A stretch of 32,786 nucleotides of DNA from Bacteroidales bacterium UBA5507 (GTDB taxonomy: Bacteria > Bacteroidota > Bacteroidia > Bacteroidales > Lentimicrobiaceae): NCBI GenBank assembly GCA_002426195.1, contig DIOT01000015.1, positions 1 to 32,786 on the forward strand, written 5' to 3'. Below, piece after piece: positions 14,251 through 23,200 of this stretch. Under the pieces are notes generated by a model. The model did not search any database, was not told where the DNA came from, and worked only from the letters and a program-made list of their open reading frames with translations. Position 1 is the stretch's first letter. Every line of letters begins with the position of its first letter. The position numbers and the translations under genes were made by a program.

Positions 14251-14712
14251 TCAGGGCAGAACTATTCCTTTAGGAATAAATATGCTAACATCTCCCCCAT
14301 TCCTGTATACATCACGCACGATTGAGGAATTTATAGAAGTATATTCGGGGAAAGAAAGTAAGAATACTGTTTCAACTGAATTATATAGCCGCTTGTTAAC
14401 CTGCCCTACTGTTCTTTCAAATTCAAAGTCGGCAGATGTCCGCAAACCCCTGAGTATAAATGTAGCTCCGACTTTCCGGCAATAGTCGACTGTTAGTCCT
14501 GTGTAAAAATCAACCGTTATTTGAGGGGAATCAGCAAAAGTTTGCTTTATCCACTTTACCCTATCTTCAAGTGAAAACTGACTTTTCTTTTCAATATTCT
14601 GTCCAACAGCGATAATAATTTCATCAAAAATCGACAAAGCTCTTCTGATAATATTTTCATGACCTAATGTAATAGGATCGAAAGAACCGGGGAAAACAGC
14701 TTTCTTAATCAT
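14251..14712 (-). CDS. coaD: Phosphopantetheine adenylyltransferase
   Basis: Transfers AMP from ATP to 4'-phosphopantetheine, making dephospho-CoA, the fourth step of coenzyme A synthesis. The nucleotidyltransferase motif is PGSFDPITLGH at the N-terminus (TxGH form), followed by family segments ILRGLRTSADFEFE and YTSINSSIVRDV, the latter being the usual second ATP-binding motif. Length, 153 residues, is normal for the hexameric bacterial enzyme. The start overlaps the end of rsmD by eight bases. It is the last gene of the four-gene operon; rsmD-coaD pairs are widespread in bacteria. Confidence 0.95.
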   Translation of the reverse strand: MIKKAVFPGSFDPITLGHENIIRRALSIFDEIIIAVGQNIEKKSQFSLEDRVKWIKQTFADSPQITVDFYTGLTVDYCRKVGATFILRGLRTSADFEFERTVGQVNKRLYNSVETVFLLSFPEYTSINSSIVRDVYRNGGDVSIFIPKGIVLP

Positions 14713-15256
14713 TTGACGAAAGATTTAATGTAAAGATACTGAAGTTGACATTACCATATGACCTTTTTTGCCAGAATCCTTTAATTGCGCTAAGATCGGT
14801 GCGTTTTGAATGCTCAATTATCAACCATCCGCCTTCTTTTAATAACATTTTATCCAACACCAGCCCCGGTATCAATTCAATGCCCTGCATATCATATGGT
14901 GGATCGCAAAAGATTATATCATACCGATTCTGTGTATTCTGAAGATATTTGAAAGCGTCGGAACGAAAAGAGAGTACAGCTTCAAATCCCAGGTTCCTTG
15001 CAGTGGTCCTTATAAAATCCACACAGCGTAATTCTGTATCAACTGATGTGACCCCGATAGCTCCCCTTGAAGCAAATTCATAGGTTATGTTTCCTGTGCC
15101 TGCAAAAAGGTCGAGCACTGTAATATCCTCCAGGTCAAAATGATTTACCAGGATATTAAACAATGCCTCCTTTGCCATATCAGTGGTTGGTCTTACAGGC
15201 AGGTTTTTGGGTGTTCTGATTATCCGGCTTTTATGTGAGCCACTTATAATTCGCAT
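14705..15256 (-). CDS. rsmD: 16S rRNA (guanine(966)-N2)-methyltransferase RsmD
   Basis: Methylates G966 of 16S rRNA with SAM. The N-terminus has the family start MRIISGSHKSRIIRTP, then RPTTDMAKEALFNIL, the SAM-binding LDLFAGTGNITYEFASRGA, and the catalytic FCDPPYD (NPPY-type motif). Its 183 residues are a normal length. It overlaps both neighbours: 13 bases with the DUF3822 gene and 8 with coaD, so it is translated as part of the operon. Confidence 0.94.
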   Translation of the reverse strand: MRIISGSHKSRIIRTPKNLPVRPTTDMAKEALFNILVNHFDLEDITVLDLFAGTGNITYEFASRGAIGVTSVDTELRCVDFIRTTARNLGFEAVLSFRSDAFKYLQNTQNRYDIIFCDPPYDMQGIELIPGLVLDKMLLKEGGWLIIEHSKRTDLSAIKGFWQKRSYGNVNFSIFTLNLSSND

Positions 15257-16089
15257 AGTCGTGGGTTAAACAAATCAGGATATTGATATTGATGAATTTC
15301 ACTTAACGCATAACTCATCATGGTATCCCCGTCCTCTGTTAACACTTTTACTGTTTTAATGTATTTCCTGAGTAACTTAATGATTTCTGACTTTGTAGTG
15401 ATGTTTCCGAATAAATACAACCTGGAAGTCTCAACATCCAGTTGCAGTTGGTCGATCACAAAGATTGTATAATAAGCCAGATCCTCGGCAGATTTATACG
15501 TGAAATTATTACAGAATTTTATTCTCCCCTGCCCCATTATCAGCAAGTCGAATGTATCGATGTAAAGATTAAGAAACAAGCCTGTCGGGGTAACACTTTT
15601 AAAGCGAAAAGAGATCAAATCAATAAATGCAGCAACTTCAGGTACAAAGCAGGCATTTTTAAATAATTCATCAACGAACTGAACAAAAGCGAGGTTGGTA
15701 CTATAAACAAGCTCAGCACTTTCCGTGTAAACTGAAAAGGTTTTTACTTCTTCTGTCGGGTCTGTATGATTTAAAAACTGAAGATACTCTTTTGCACTTT
15801 CTTTGATAAAGAGAGAAGTGGGAACAAGTGTATAATGCGATGCCGGGACAATGCACTTGCACTTATTGAATTTGAGTTGAAGCAGAGAATGGGTGTTGAT
15901 ATAATCATACATTTCCGATACTGTAGGAATAAGCACTGATTCAAAGCCTATATATTTCCCTGCAAGGGTATCGTAGAAAGAATAAAAAAGCCCATCCGGA
16001 CGAAACCGGATGGACAGATTATAATTTTCGGAATTAACCTTATTGAATATTCGGTCAAAATAACTTATTGATGAACGGTTGCCGGTCAT
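15244..16089 (-). CDS. DUF3822 family protein
   Basis: Protein of 281 residues that matches the DUF3822 family as I recall it, found in Bacteroidota next to rsmD and coaD. Two alike halves may be present, with an actin/ASKHA-like look (for example LLIMGQGRIKFCNNFTY and LYLFGNITTKSEIIKLLRKY), but I see no certain nucleotide-binding motif. No signal peptide or membrane segment. The function is unknown. It lies 10 bases after the anchored protein upstream and overlaps rsmD by 13, so it is in one operon with them. Confidence 0.82.
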   Translation of the reverse strand: MTGNRSSISYFDRIFNKVNSENYNLSIRFRPDGLFYSFYDTLAGKYIGFESVLIPTVSEMYDYINTHSLLQLKFNKCKCIVPASHYTLVPTSLFIKESAKEYLQFLNHTDPTEEVKTFSVYTESAELVYSTNLAFVQFVDELFKNACFVPEVAAFIDLISFRFKSVTPTGLFLNLYIDTFDLLIMGQGRIKFCNNFTYKSAEDLAYYTIFVIDQLQLDVETSRLYLFGNITTKSEIIKLLRKYIKTVKVLTEDGDTMMSYALSEIHQYQYPDLFNPRLCEL

Positions 16090-16099
16090 GCAATAAGAA

Positions 16100-16699
16100 T
16101 TATTCCCAGTTACCGTCAGTGGATGCTTCAGTAAGAGAACCCATTTTAATTCCCGGGAAGCGGTTAAGGCCCTTCATTCTTTCAGTAAGGTTAAGCACAT
16201 CCTGTTTATCGAGATCATAAAGATAATACTCGTAAGGAACAAGAATTTCAATAACACTTACCATAACCCCACCTTTATCAATTTTACCAGTCTCTACCTC
16301 AAAACGTCTTCCATCTGAGTGAGGAATAACGGCAAGATTCTGTATATTAAAGTTTGGTCTGCTACCATACAGTGAATCGGCAATATTAATATATCCAACG
16401 GTATCATTGATTGTCCTTGTAAAAGTTGTATCGTTTGGATCAGGAACAATCTTAACTACAGGTATTTCACCGGTTTGAAGGAAGTTAATCAATGTATCAA
16501 AACTTGATGTATAAGAATTATTGAATTGCTTATACAGATTTTCCGCAGTTCTGATATCTTTAATTCTATTAGCAATTGCCTCATTTCTTCTGCTAACTTC
16601 TTCGGTAAAACGAACAGGTCTCATAATCGATGCGTATAGAAAATATGCCATTACTACAATGACTACGCCTAAGGTTATTTTTAAAATTGTGCCTTTCAT
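16100..16699 (-). CDS. Membrane-anchored protein with pseudopilin-like N-terminal half, function unknown
   Basis: Protein of 199 residues with one N-terminal membrane helix (about 4-22) and the rest outside the cytoplasm. After the helix comes a charged helix followed by KDIRTAENLYKQFNNSYTSSFDTLINFL, a pattern like the helix and first loop of type IV pilin-like proteins (R/K-rich helix, then A-x-x-x-Y-x-x-x-x-x-x-Y-x-x-x-x-x-x-L). No prepilin peptidase site is visible, so the likeness may be superficial. I know similar genes in Bacteroidota only as hypothetical. The longer frame opens with a TTG at 16723 that is part of a -7 box, so the ATG at 16699 is chosen. It is the first gene of the operon to coaD. 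Confidence 0.72.
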   Translation of the reverse strand: MKGTILKITLGVVIVVMAYFLYASIMRPVRFTEEVSRRNEAIANRIKDIRTAENLYKQFNNSYTSSFDTLINFLQTGEIPVVKIVPDPNDTTFTRTINDTVGYINIADSLYGSRPNFNIQNLAVIPHSDGRRFEVETGKIDKGGVMVSVIEILVPYEYYLYDLDKQDVLNLTERMKGLNRFPGIKMGSLTEASTDGNWE

Positions 16700-16720
16700 A
16701 AAAGTTTTTTTTTGCCAATG

Positions 16721-16728
16721 CAAATGTA
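16721..16728 (-). promoter_or_regulatory. Promoter -7 element for the DUF3822-rsmD-coaD operon
   Basis: TACATTTG on the - strand matches TAnnTTTG exactly and lies 21 bases before the ATG at 16699. As at rsfS, the TTG that opens the longer frame is the end of this box. No -33 match at the standard distance was found. Confidence 0.5.
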
Positions 16729-16856
16729 TAATATTTTTTGCAAGTAATAATCCAATTTGGCCCTCAAAAATTATTAATAATCAGAAGTTGAAGGCTAAAA
16801 GTATATTTTATTGTTAAATAATTAAAATGCCTTCCAATTTTTGGCACGTTATTAGT

Positions 16857-16864
16857 TATATTTG
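16857..16864 (+). promoter_or_regulatory. Promoter -7 element for the TPR protein gene
   Basis: TATATTTG matches TAnnTTTG exactly and lies 43 bases before the ATG at 16908. A TTTG at 16840-16843 is upstream but only 13 bases away, too close for a standard -33 element. The box is downstream of the ATG at 16827, which rules that start out. Confidence 0.5.
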
Positions 16865-16907
16865 CCCACAGTACAACTTTAATTTCAAAAAATTTTTAAA
16901 AAACAAG

Positions 16908-17873
16908 ATGAAAACTTCGATCAAATTAATCACTATTGCCATTGTAATGCTGTTTAGCACGAATTCTTTTGCCCAAACTAAAGACGACGCTGTGAATGCT
17001 TATAATCGTGCCGCAACACTTGTTTCTTCCGACCCGCAACAAGCAGTGAAAGCTATGTTGGAAGCTGCCGATATTGCTTCAAAAGCTGCAGATGCCGACA
17101 CAATTCGTCAGATGGCCGAACAACAGATTCCGGTAATGCAATATAATTACGCTACTGCTCTGTATAAAGAAAAAAAGATGGATGAAGCAATTGAAGGTTA
17201 CATTTTGGCTCGTGACTTTGCAGTTAAGTACAATGATAACTCAACAGCTGAAAAAACTAATGAGCTTCTACCCAAATTATATCTTTCAAAAGGGATAAAT
17301 GAATATAAAGCCGGTCAGTTTGATGCCGCAATTGCAAGCTACCAGAAAACCGTAGAACTCGACAGCACAATGGCACGTGCATGGCTTAACATGGGCCTGG
17401 CTTATAAGAAACTCGACAAGGACGCCGAAATGCGCACTGCTATGGATAATGCAATCAGGATTGGTACTAAAACCAATGATGAAAAAACTGTGGAATCTGC
17501 AAGAAAAACTATGGGCGACGACCTCCTGATAACCGCAAACTCTTCTTTTAAAGGAAATAATTTGCAGGCTACAGCTTCCAGTTTGGAGAAAGCATTGACT
17601 TATTCAGATAACAATCCCGAAATTTATTACTTGTACGCTGTCACCCTTAATAAACTTTCAAAATTCGACGAAGCTTTAGCTCAAAGTCAGAAGGGACTGG
17701 AAGTTGAACAAAGCGACGCAGAAAAGAAAGCACGTTTCTACTTCGAAATGGGTAATGCCCAACTCGGAAAAGGTGATAATGCTGCAGCATGCGATTCATA
17801 TAAGAAAGCTGCAGTTGGTAAACTAGCTGAATCAGCAAACTATCAAATCAAGACTGTTTTGAAATGCAGTTAA
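16908..17873 (+). CDS. Exported tetratricopeptide-repeat protein
   Basis: Protein of 321 residues with a clear Sec signal peptide (MKTSIKLITIAIVMLFSTNS, cut probably after FAQ or SFA) and a mature part made of TPR-type helix pairs. Clear repeats include the one around INEYKAGQFDAAIASYQKTV followed by ARAWLNMGLAYKKL, one near PEIYYLYAVTLNKLSKFDEALAQSQKGL, and a last one at ARFYFEMGNAQLGKGDNAAACDSYKKA. It is periplasmic or outer-membrane facing and probably a scaffold for protein contacts; no enzyme motif is seen. The start is chosen for the signal peptide and the promoter box upstream. It is a single gene with its own strong terminator, facing tamL from the other side. Confidence 0.85.
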   Translation: MKTSIKLITIAIVMLFSTNSFAQTKDDAVNAYNRAATLVSSDPQQAVKAMLEAADIASKAADADTIRQMAEQQIPVMQYNYATALYKEKKMDEAIEGYILARDFAVKYNDNSTAEKTNELLPKLYLSKGINEYKAGQFDAAIASYQKTVELDSTMARAWLNMGLAYKKLDKDAEMRTAMDNAIRIGTKTNDEKTVESARKTMGDDLLITANSSFKGNNLQATASSLEKALTYSDNNPEIYYLYAVTLNKLSKFDEALAQSQKGLEVEQSDAEKKARFYFEMGNAQLGKGDNAAACDSYKKAAVGKLAESANYQIKTVLKCS

Positions 17874-17893
17874 TTGATTGATTATAAAAAACT

Positions 17894-17921
17894 AAAAAGC
17901 TCCTTAACCGGAGCTTTTTTT
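17894..17921 (+). terminator. Intrinsic terminator, two-way
   Basis: AAAAAGCTCC and GGAGCTTTTT form a perfect 10-bp stem around a 6-base loop, followed by more T to 17921. It lies 20 bases after the TPR gene and just before the end of the convergent tamL gene, and is symmetric enough to serve both. Confidence 0.9.
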
Positions 17922-17929
17922 ATGTCTTG

Positions 17930-20242
17930 TTAAAATGGGTAACCAACCGCAATGTTTAATACCATGTTATCACGACGCCACTCCCTGTTGCCGAAATCTA
18001 TTTTATCTACCACCCATCTTTGATTCTCAGGTAAGAATGGCTTCCTCAAAGGAATTCCTAAATCAAACCTTATTAAAAAGAATGATAAGTCTATTCTTAA
18101 GCCAACACCTGCACCGACTGCAAGTTCTTTCAAAAAGTCCTTTTCAATTTCAGCCCCTGGTAAGAATTCATTTGCCCTTGTCAGCCAAACATTCCCAATA
18201 TCAGTAAACAGCGCACCTTTTAAAACACTAATTATTGAAAAACGGTACTCGGCATTTAACTCAAGTTTGATATCACCTGACTGATCAAAATAACCTCCCT
18301 GTTCTTCCTTATCTGCTAAATATGATCCCGGTCCTAAAGATCTCGGCAGAAATGCTCTTATGCTGTTTGAACCTCCGCTAAAAAACTGCTTGGTATATGG
18401 AATCACTGTCGAATTGCCGTATGGAATGCCGGCACCTATCATTAAACGCGATGCTAATGTATTATTTTCATCAAAATTTAAGTAATACCTGAAATCAGTC
18501 GAAAGTTTTGAATACTGGCTATATCTCGAATTAAATATCGTGTAGGGACTTTCATCCGACGATCTTTCACCGGTTGCAACACTATGAATCAGGGAAGCCA
18601 GATTTCCTGAAACATCCAACAGCGCATTGAAAAAGTACTGATTCCTTTCACGATTTCCTAAAATGGTGTTCAGTGTATATGAAGCTGTAGATCCTAAAGT
18701 AAACTGCTCCTGAAACGTCCTTCTCAGGTATGGATTCCTATCTAAAAGGTTGTCGAAAACTTTGGTAGTATTTCTGAGCTTAGAGTAATTAATAGCTATA
18801 GGATTAACTTCAAATTCCTGGGTATTTGTGCTTCTCCATATATAACCTGCAGTGAAATTGAGACCGTCCATATCAAAATACTCAACTCTGTGTAATGTCT
18901 TGAACTGGAGATCGAATTTTGTTTTTGGAATATGGACTGACGATTCACCTGTCACTCTGAAAGGCGCAATAAACCTGGGTGTTATGAGTTGAAGTCCCGC
19001 ACCTAATTCCCATGAATTAAATCCCTTTTGATCTCCGCTTAACTGTGCTTCATATGCCCCGTTAATACTGAATCTCAAAAGTTCACCTCCCTTCCATGTA
19101 TTTCGGTTTGTGAAACCGGCAATAATAGATGGTCCGGTGTAGTTGTTGTCCTTTGATCCAACTTCAAAGTCAACTTTTAACTTTTTCGGTAATAATTGCG
19201 TAAGATTTATTTCTGCCTGAAGATATCCTTTATCATCAATCACTGAGTCCTTGTATTCAATATTCACAAATTTGAATGTTCCCATCGACATCAATCGGCT
19301 TATTGTGAGGTCATGGTCGCGTTTGCTGTATAAATTACCTTCTTCAATTTTGATGTACCTGCTTAATATTTTGTGATTGAAGTTCTGTACCCTTTCAACA
19401 AAATAATACTTGTGCTCATATATAGTGTCGTACAAAATGCGCCGTTGAGCTCTCTCTCTTCCAAGTGAATATTGAGGCACGACATAAATATTATTAAAGT
19501 TGTAAGTGATTAATCCTTTACGGGGCGTTTCTGGTTTTACTCTAAGTGCAACATCTACTTTTCTGTCACCGACCGAAGAATCTGCAACAAAGACCAAAAA
19601 ATCAGGGTTGAAGAAATAATACCCCTTGTTTTTCAATTCACTATCAATGCGGACTCTTTCTTCCTTAAGAATATCAAGATTATACTGAAGTCCCGTATAA
19701 ATGAGGGAATTAGCTTGCGTAGCCCTGATTGCAACGCTCAGGCTATCGGTTTCACCGGGATAATTTATTTCGTTAAAAATATACGGTTCTCTTACTGTAA
19801 CAGTGTATTCTACCTCAGCTTTCTTTCCGTCTTGTTTAACTTCACTTGTTGCAGAAGAATTAAAATAACCTAAATTTTGCAACCGGTTTACCATCAGGCT
19901 TTCAATAATTGACTGATCAACCTGACTCAAGAGTACAGGTTCCTCACCCAACTTATCTTTAATCCATTTTCTTATGCCCTTGTCTGCATTTTCACCTGCA
20001 ATATTGTAAAACCAAAGAGAAGGACGTAGTCCCAAAAAGGATGAGTTTGGTTGCGGTCTCACTACTTCCTCAAGTTCATTCTTAATATTCTTATCTCCCC
20101 TGGTACCTTCAGGAAGAACATTTATTTCTGCCCCTGTATAGAGCGCATCATTTTCAGGCAGGTACTTAAGATTACTGCATGAGGTGATGAAAGCCAACAC
20201 CAGAATCATGGTAAATATCCTTAAGCACTTTACTAACTGCAT
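17930..20242 (-). CDS. tamL: TamL-type outer-membrane lipoprotein (BamA/Omp85 superfamily)
   Basis: Outer-membrane barrel of the Omp85 superfamily that, with TamB, helps insert or transport envelope components. The signal peptide has a lipobox ending FITSC with C22 as the lipidated residue, the mark that separates TamL of Bacteroidota from ordinary TamA. POTRA-like domains fill about 90-350, for example VREPYIFNEINYPG. The C-terminal half is the barrel, with the Omp85 loop motif in GGSNSIRAFLPRSLGPG and late strands with IRFDLGIPLRKPF. It ends in an aromatic residue (VGYPF), as barrel proteins do. Length, 770 residues, fits. It starts nine bases after tamB, so the two form one operon. Confidence 0.92.
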   Translation of the reverse strand: MQLVKCLRIFTMILVLAFITSCSNLKYLPENDALYTGAEINVLPEGTRGDKNIKNELEEVVRPQPNSSFLGLRPSLWFYNIAGENADKGIRKWIKDKLGEEPVLLSQVDQSIIESLMVNRLQNLGYFNSSATSEVKQDGKKAEVEYTVTVREPYIFNEINYPGETDSLSVAIRATQANSLIYTGLQYNLDILKEERVRIDSELKNKGYYFFNPDFLVFVADSSVGDRKVDVALRVKPETPRKGLITYNFNNIYVVPQYSLGRERAQRRILYDTIYEHKYYFVERVQNFNHKILSRYIKIEEGNLYSKRDHDLTISRLMSMGTFKFVNIEYKDSVIDDKGYLQAEINLTQLLPKKLKVDFEVGSKDNNYTGPSIIAGFTNRNTWKGGELLRFSINGAYEAQLSGDQKGFNSWELGAGLQLITPRFIAPFRVTGESSVHIPKTKFDLQFKTLHRVEYFDMDGLNFTAGYIWRSTNTQEFEVNPIAINYSKLRNTTKVFDNLLDRNPYLRRTFQEQFTLGSTASYTLNTILGNRERNQYFFNALLDVSGNLASLIHSVATGERSSDESPYTIFNSRYSQYSKLSTDFRYYLNFDENNTLASRLMIGAGIPYGNSTVIPYTKQFFSGGSNSIRAFLPRSLGPGSYLADKEEQGGYFDQSGDIKLELNAEYRFSIISVLKGALFTDIGNVWLTRANEFLPGAEIEKDFLKELAVGAGVGLRIDLSFFLIRFDLGIPLRKPFLPENQRWVVDKIDFGNREWRRDNMVLNIAVGYPF

Positions 20243-20251
20243 GACTTTTGG

Positions 20252-23200
20252 TTATTTATTAGTATCATTAGTTTTAACACCTTCATTCAACTGCCGGTTC
20301 TTTCTCCATTCTTCAATTCGCTTCTTTGACCAAAACAGTTGCCTGAATGTTCTGAACTCTCTGTTGTACGAAACTCCAATACCTGTATTAATGAGCTCTC
20401 CTTCAATTGGATCCTCGTATTCAATTCTTCTGAAACCTTTAAGCCGGTATCTGCCATTGGGAGTAAGTTTATACTCAACGTTGACATTCCCTGCAATGTC
20501 ACTTGCCTGATTTTGTCGGGCCCTTTCACCTTCAAGCTCAACATTGCCACCTACCTGCACAATTATCCGGTCATTGAGGAATTCTTTTGATACACCAAGT
20601 TGTAATTGTGTCCTTCCTTCTTCAATACCTTCCTCGTTATATTCCTCAAAGGACTTAACACCAATGTCGAGATTAACACCTTTGATATACTTCTCTGACA
20701 ATGAACTGAATTGCTGAGTTAGTAATTTACTTGCACTTGACCGGGCGGCAGACTCCACTGTTAAAGGAGCTCCCCCGGATTCAAATGGATCCTGCCCCAG
20801 AAATCTATTTAAAGCCAATAAAGCAAATACCTGCTTATTCATCTGTGATTCGTCGGTTCGCAGCTGATTAAGCTTAGCATCAACCATTCCGTTAAGGGCT
20901 CCCCTTTCATCCTCAGGCTGCTGAATGTCAAAAGTGATTTCCGGCTTCATCAGTTCACCCTTGAGATTTAACAGCACCAGGAAAGTAAGATTATTTCTGA
21001 ATTGGTTTTGTTGTATCTCTTCAGCCCCATCAACCTGGTCTTCCAGCAATAGCAAAGGTGAAGTTTCTATTTTATAGATTGCACTCAGATCCACATCTGC
21101 ATCCATAATATCGCCCGACCATGAAAGCAGGCTCCCTTCCTGAATTCTGAATTGACGTTTGATAAACTGGTTTAGAGTAATATTATATCCCCCGTCATTA
21201 ACTTCAAAAGTGCCGGTTAGATTCATTTGACCACCAGGTGTGAGAGAAAAATTCAGATTTGCATCTCCACTTACAAACAAAGAATCTCCGGCCACAGGGT
21301 CAACCATCATTTTTAAAATGGCTTTAGGTTCAAGTGTTATTGAGGCATTTAGCTTGATCCCTTCGATGGTGGACTTATTATAGTTAACGGTATCTGCTCT
21401 TTGTTCCCTTTCTGGCATTTTGTATAAGGAATCAGAGAAAATAACAACCCCTTCCCCTTCGTCGGGTACTATCTCCGAATCAGGCATAACAAAAGTCAAT
21501 TCAGAGTCATCCTGCAATGTAACCTTCATGTCAACTACCGGGCTTATTGCTGAACCTTTAACACGAACATCGCTATCAAGCAGAACCTTCCCATAGATAG
21601 GAACTCCATTATTACCACTTGTTGAGTTCATGGCGAGGAAATCATTAGTCCTCAGTCTGAGATCAAGGCTTGGATTTGAAAGATCACTAAAGCCAATATT
21701 ACCACTTATTACTGCTTCATTATTAAGCGAGTCAGCCAGCGTCAGGTCGTTTATTATGAATTGCTTGTTTCTGATAACTAACGTATTGTCAAGCAATTTG
21801 AGAAATGATCCTGTCGCTGCTGCTTCAAATCCAACTCCATTAAACGAGATATTCCCCTCTAAATCAGGATCATCTGCAGTACCATTAATTTCCATATCCC
21901 CACTTAAATAACCTGTCATTCTACTCACCTGACCGAATGTAAATGGCTCAACGGCCTCCAGACTAAGCCGATTGATGTTCATAACCATATCTAATAATTG
22001 CAGGCTATCTCTTGCAAGGTAGTTGCCGTCTATTAACAGGTCATTTCCAAAACCTGATAACTCCATGTTGACGTCAAACCGGTCCTCCACATTAGTGTTT
22101 TCAGCCAAAAGGGATATACTCCCAACCGGTATTTCCATAAAGCTGAGAGTGTCAATATTGAGGTCTGAAGTAAAAGCCTGCGAACCATTAATTTCAAATA
22201 ATGTAAAGTGACCATTCAGTCTGCCTCTGACCAATTCCTCTTCTTTTTCAATAATTGTAGAAAGATTCCCTAAATTAAAGTTCTCAAAGGTTATTTTTAA
22301 AGGTGTGTTTTCTGCCGGCTCTGTTATTATTGACAATAACTGATTTTCGCCTGAAAGAATAACCTTTTCTGCTTTCATCCCTTCGTCAGAGAACGTCAGA
22401 ACATTATCGGGATCTACCCGCCAGTTGGTGTTATTAAGGGTAATTGGTTCGTTTATAATTAATCTGTACAGGCTATCAGTTTTTGTTAACGCACCACTCG
22501 TTTGCAGTACATTGAATGTATCACTTTTAGCAGCTGATAATCTGTACTTAATAGTATTCTCTGCTATAGCTCCGTTAAAGTCAAAATTCTCAAGCTGAAC
22601 TGTCGGATTGTGAACTCTTTCAATACTCAGCGAGTAATCCAGCCTATCTTCATTTGAACTAATGTCGAATAAAAGAGTATCTAATTCTATTCCATTATAA
22701 TTTAATCCGGGAATTGACAGTTGAGCAAATATTTGGCTATCAAAACTTGAATAACTTCCTTTCAGTGTAACAGGATTGAATTCTTTCAGCCCCGGAAGTA
22801 AATTATTGCATACATAATTAGGATCATTAAAAGTGAGGCTATAATTAAATTTCTGATCCCTGGGATTCATTCTTGTCGTATCAATCGATAGTGTATCAGG
22901 TTCAGTGAACTCAAAATAGTCATTAAGGTTCTGACTTATTAATGCAGGAAGTTCAGCCAATACAATATCTCCTGATAATCTAGCATCAATAATCTTCGAA
23001 TTTATAGTAATCAGCGATGAATCATTCATATATTCCGACCTCACTATTAAGGAATCAATCGGACAGTCTATGCTATCTGTCTTTAAACCGATACTATATA
23101 ATTTTATGAAACCAACAGGATTAGGTCCGCTTTTAACAGAGAGATCAGAGCTAATATTACCTTTAATCTGAAATGTGTTCTCCGATAATTTCAAATTGGT

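Noticed and set aside
16841..16866. Sigma-54 promoter (TTGGCAC upstream of the TPR gene)
   Set aside because: The GG and the next GC are 19 bases apart instead of the needed 10, and a TATATTTG box explains the site better.
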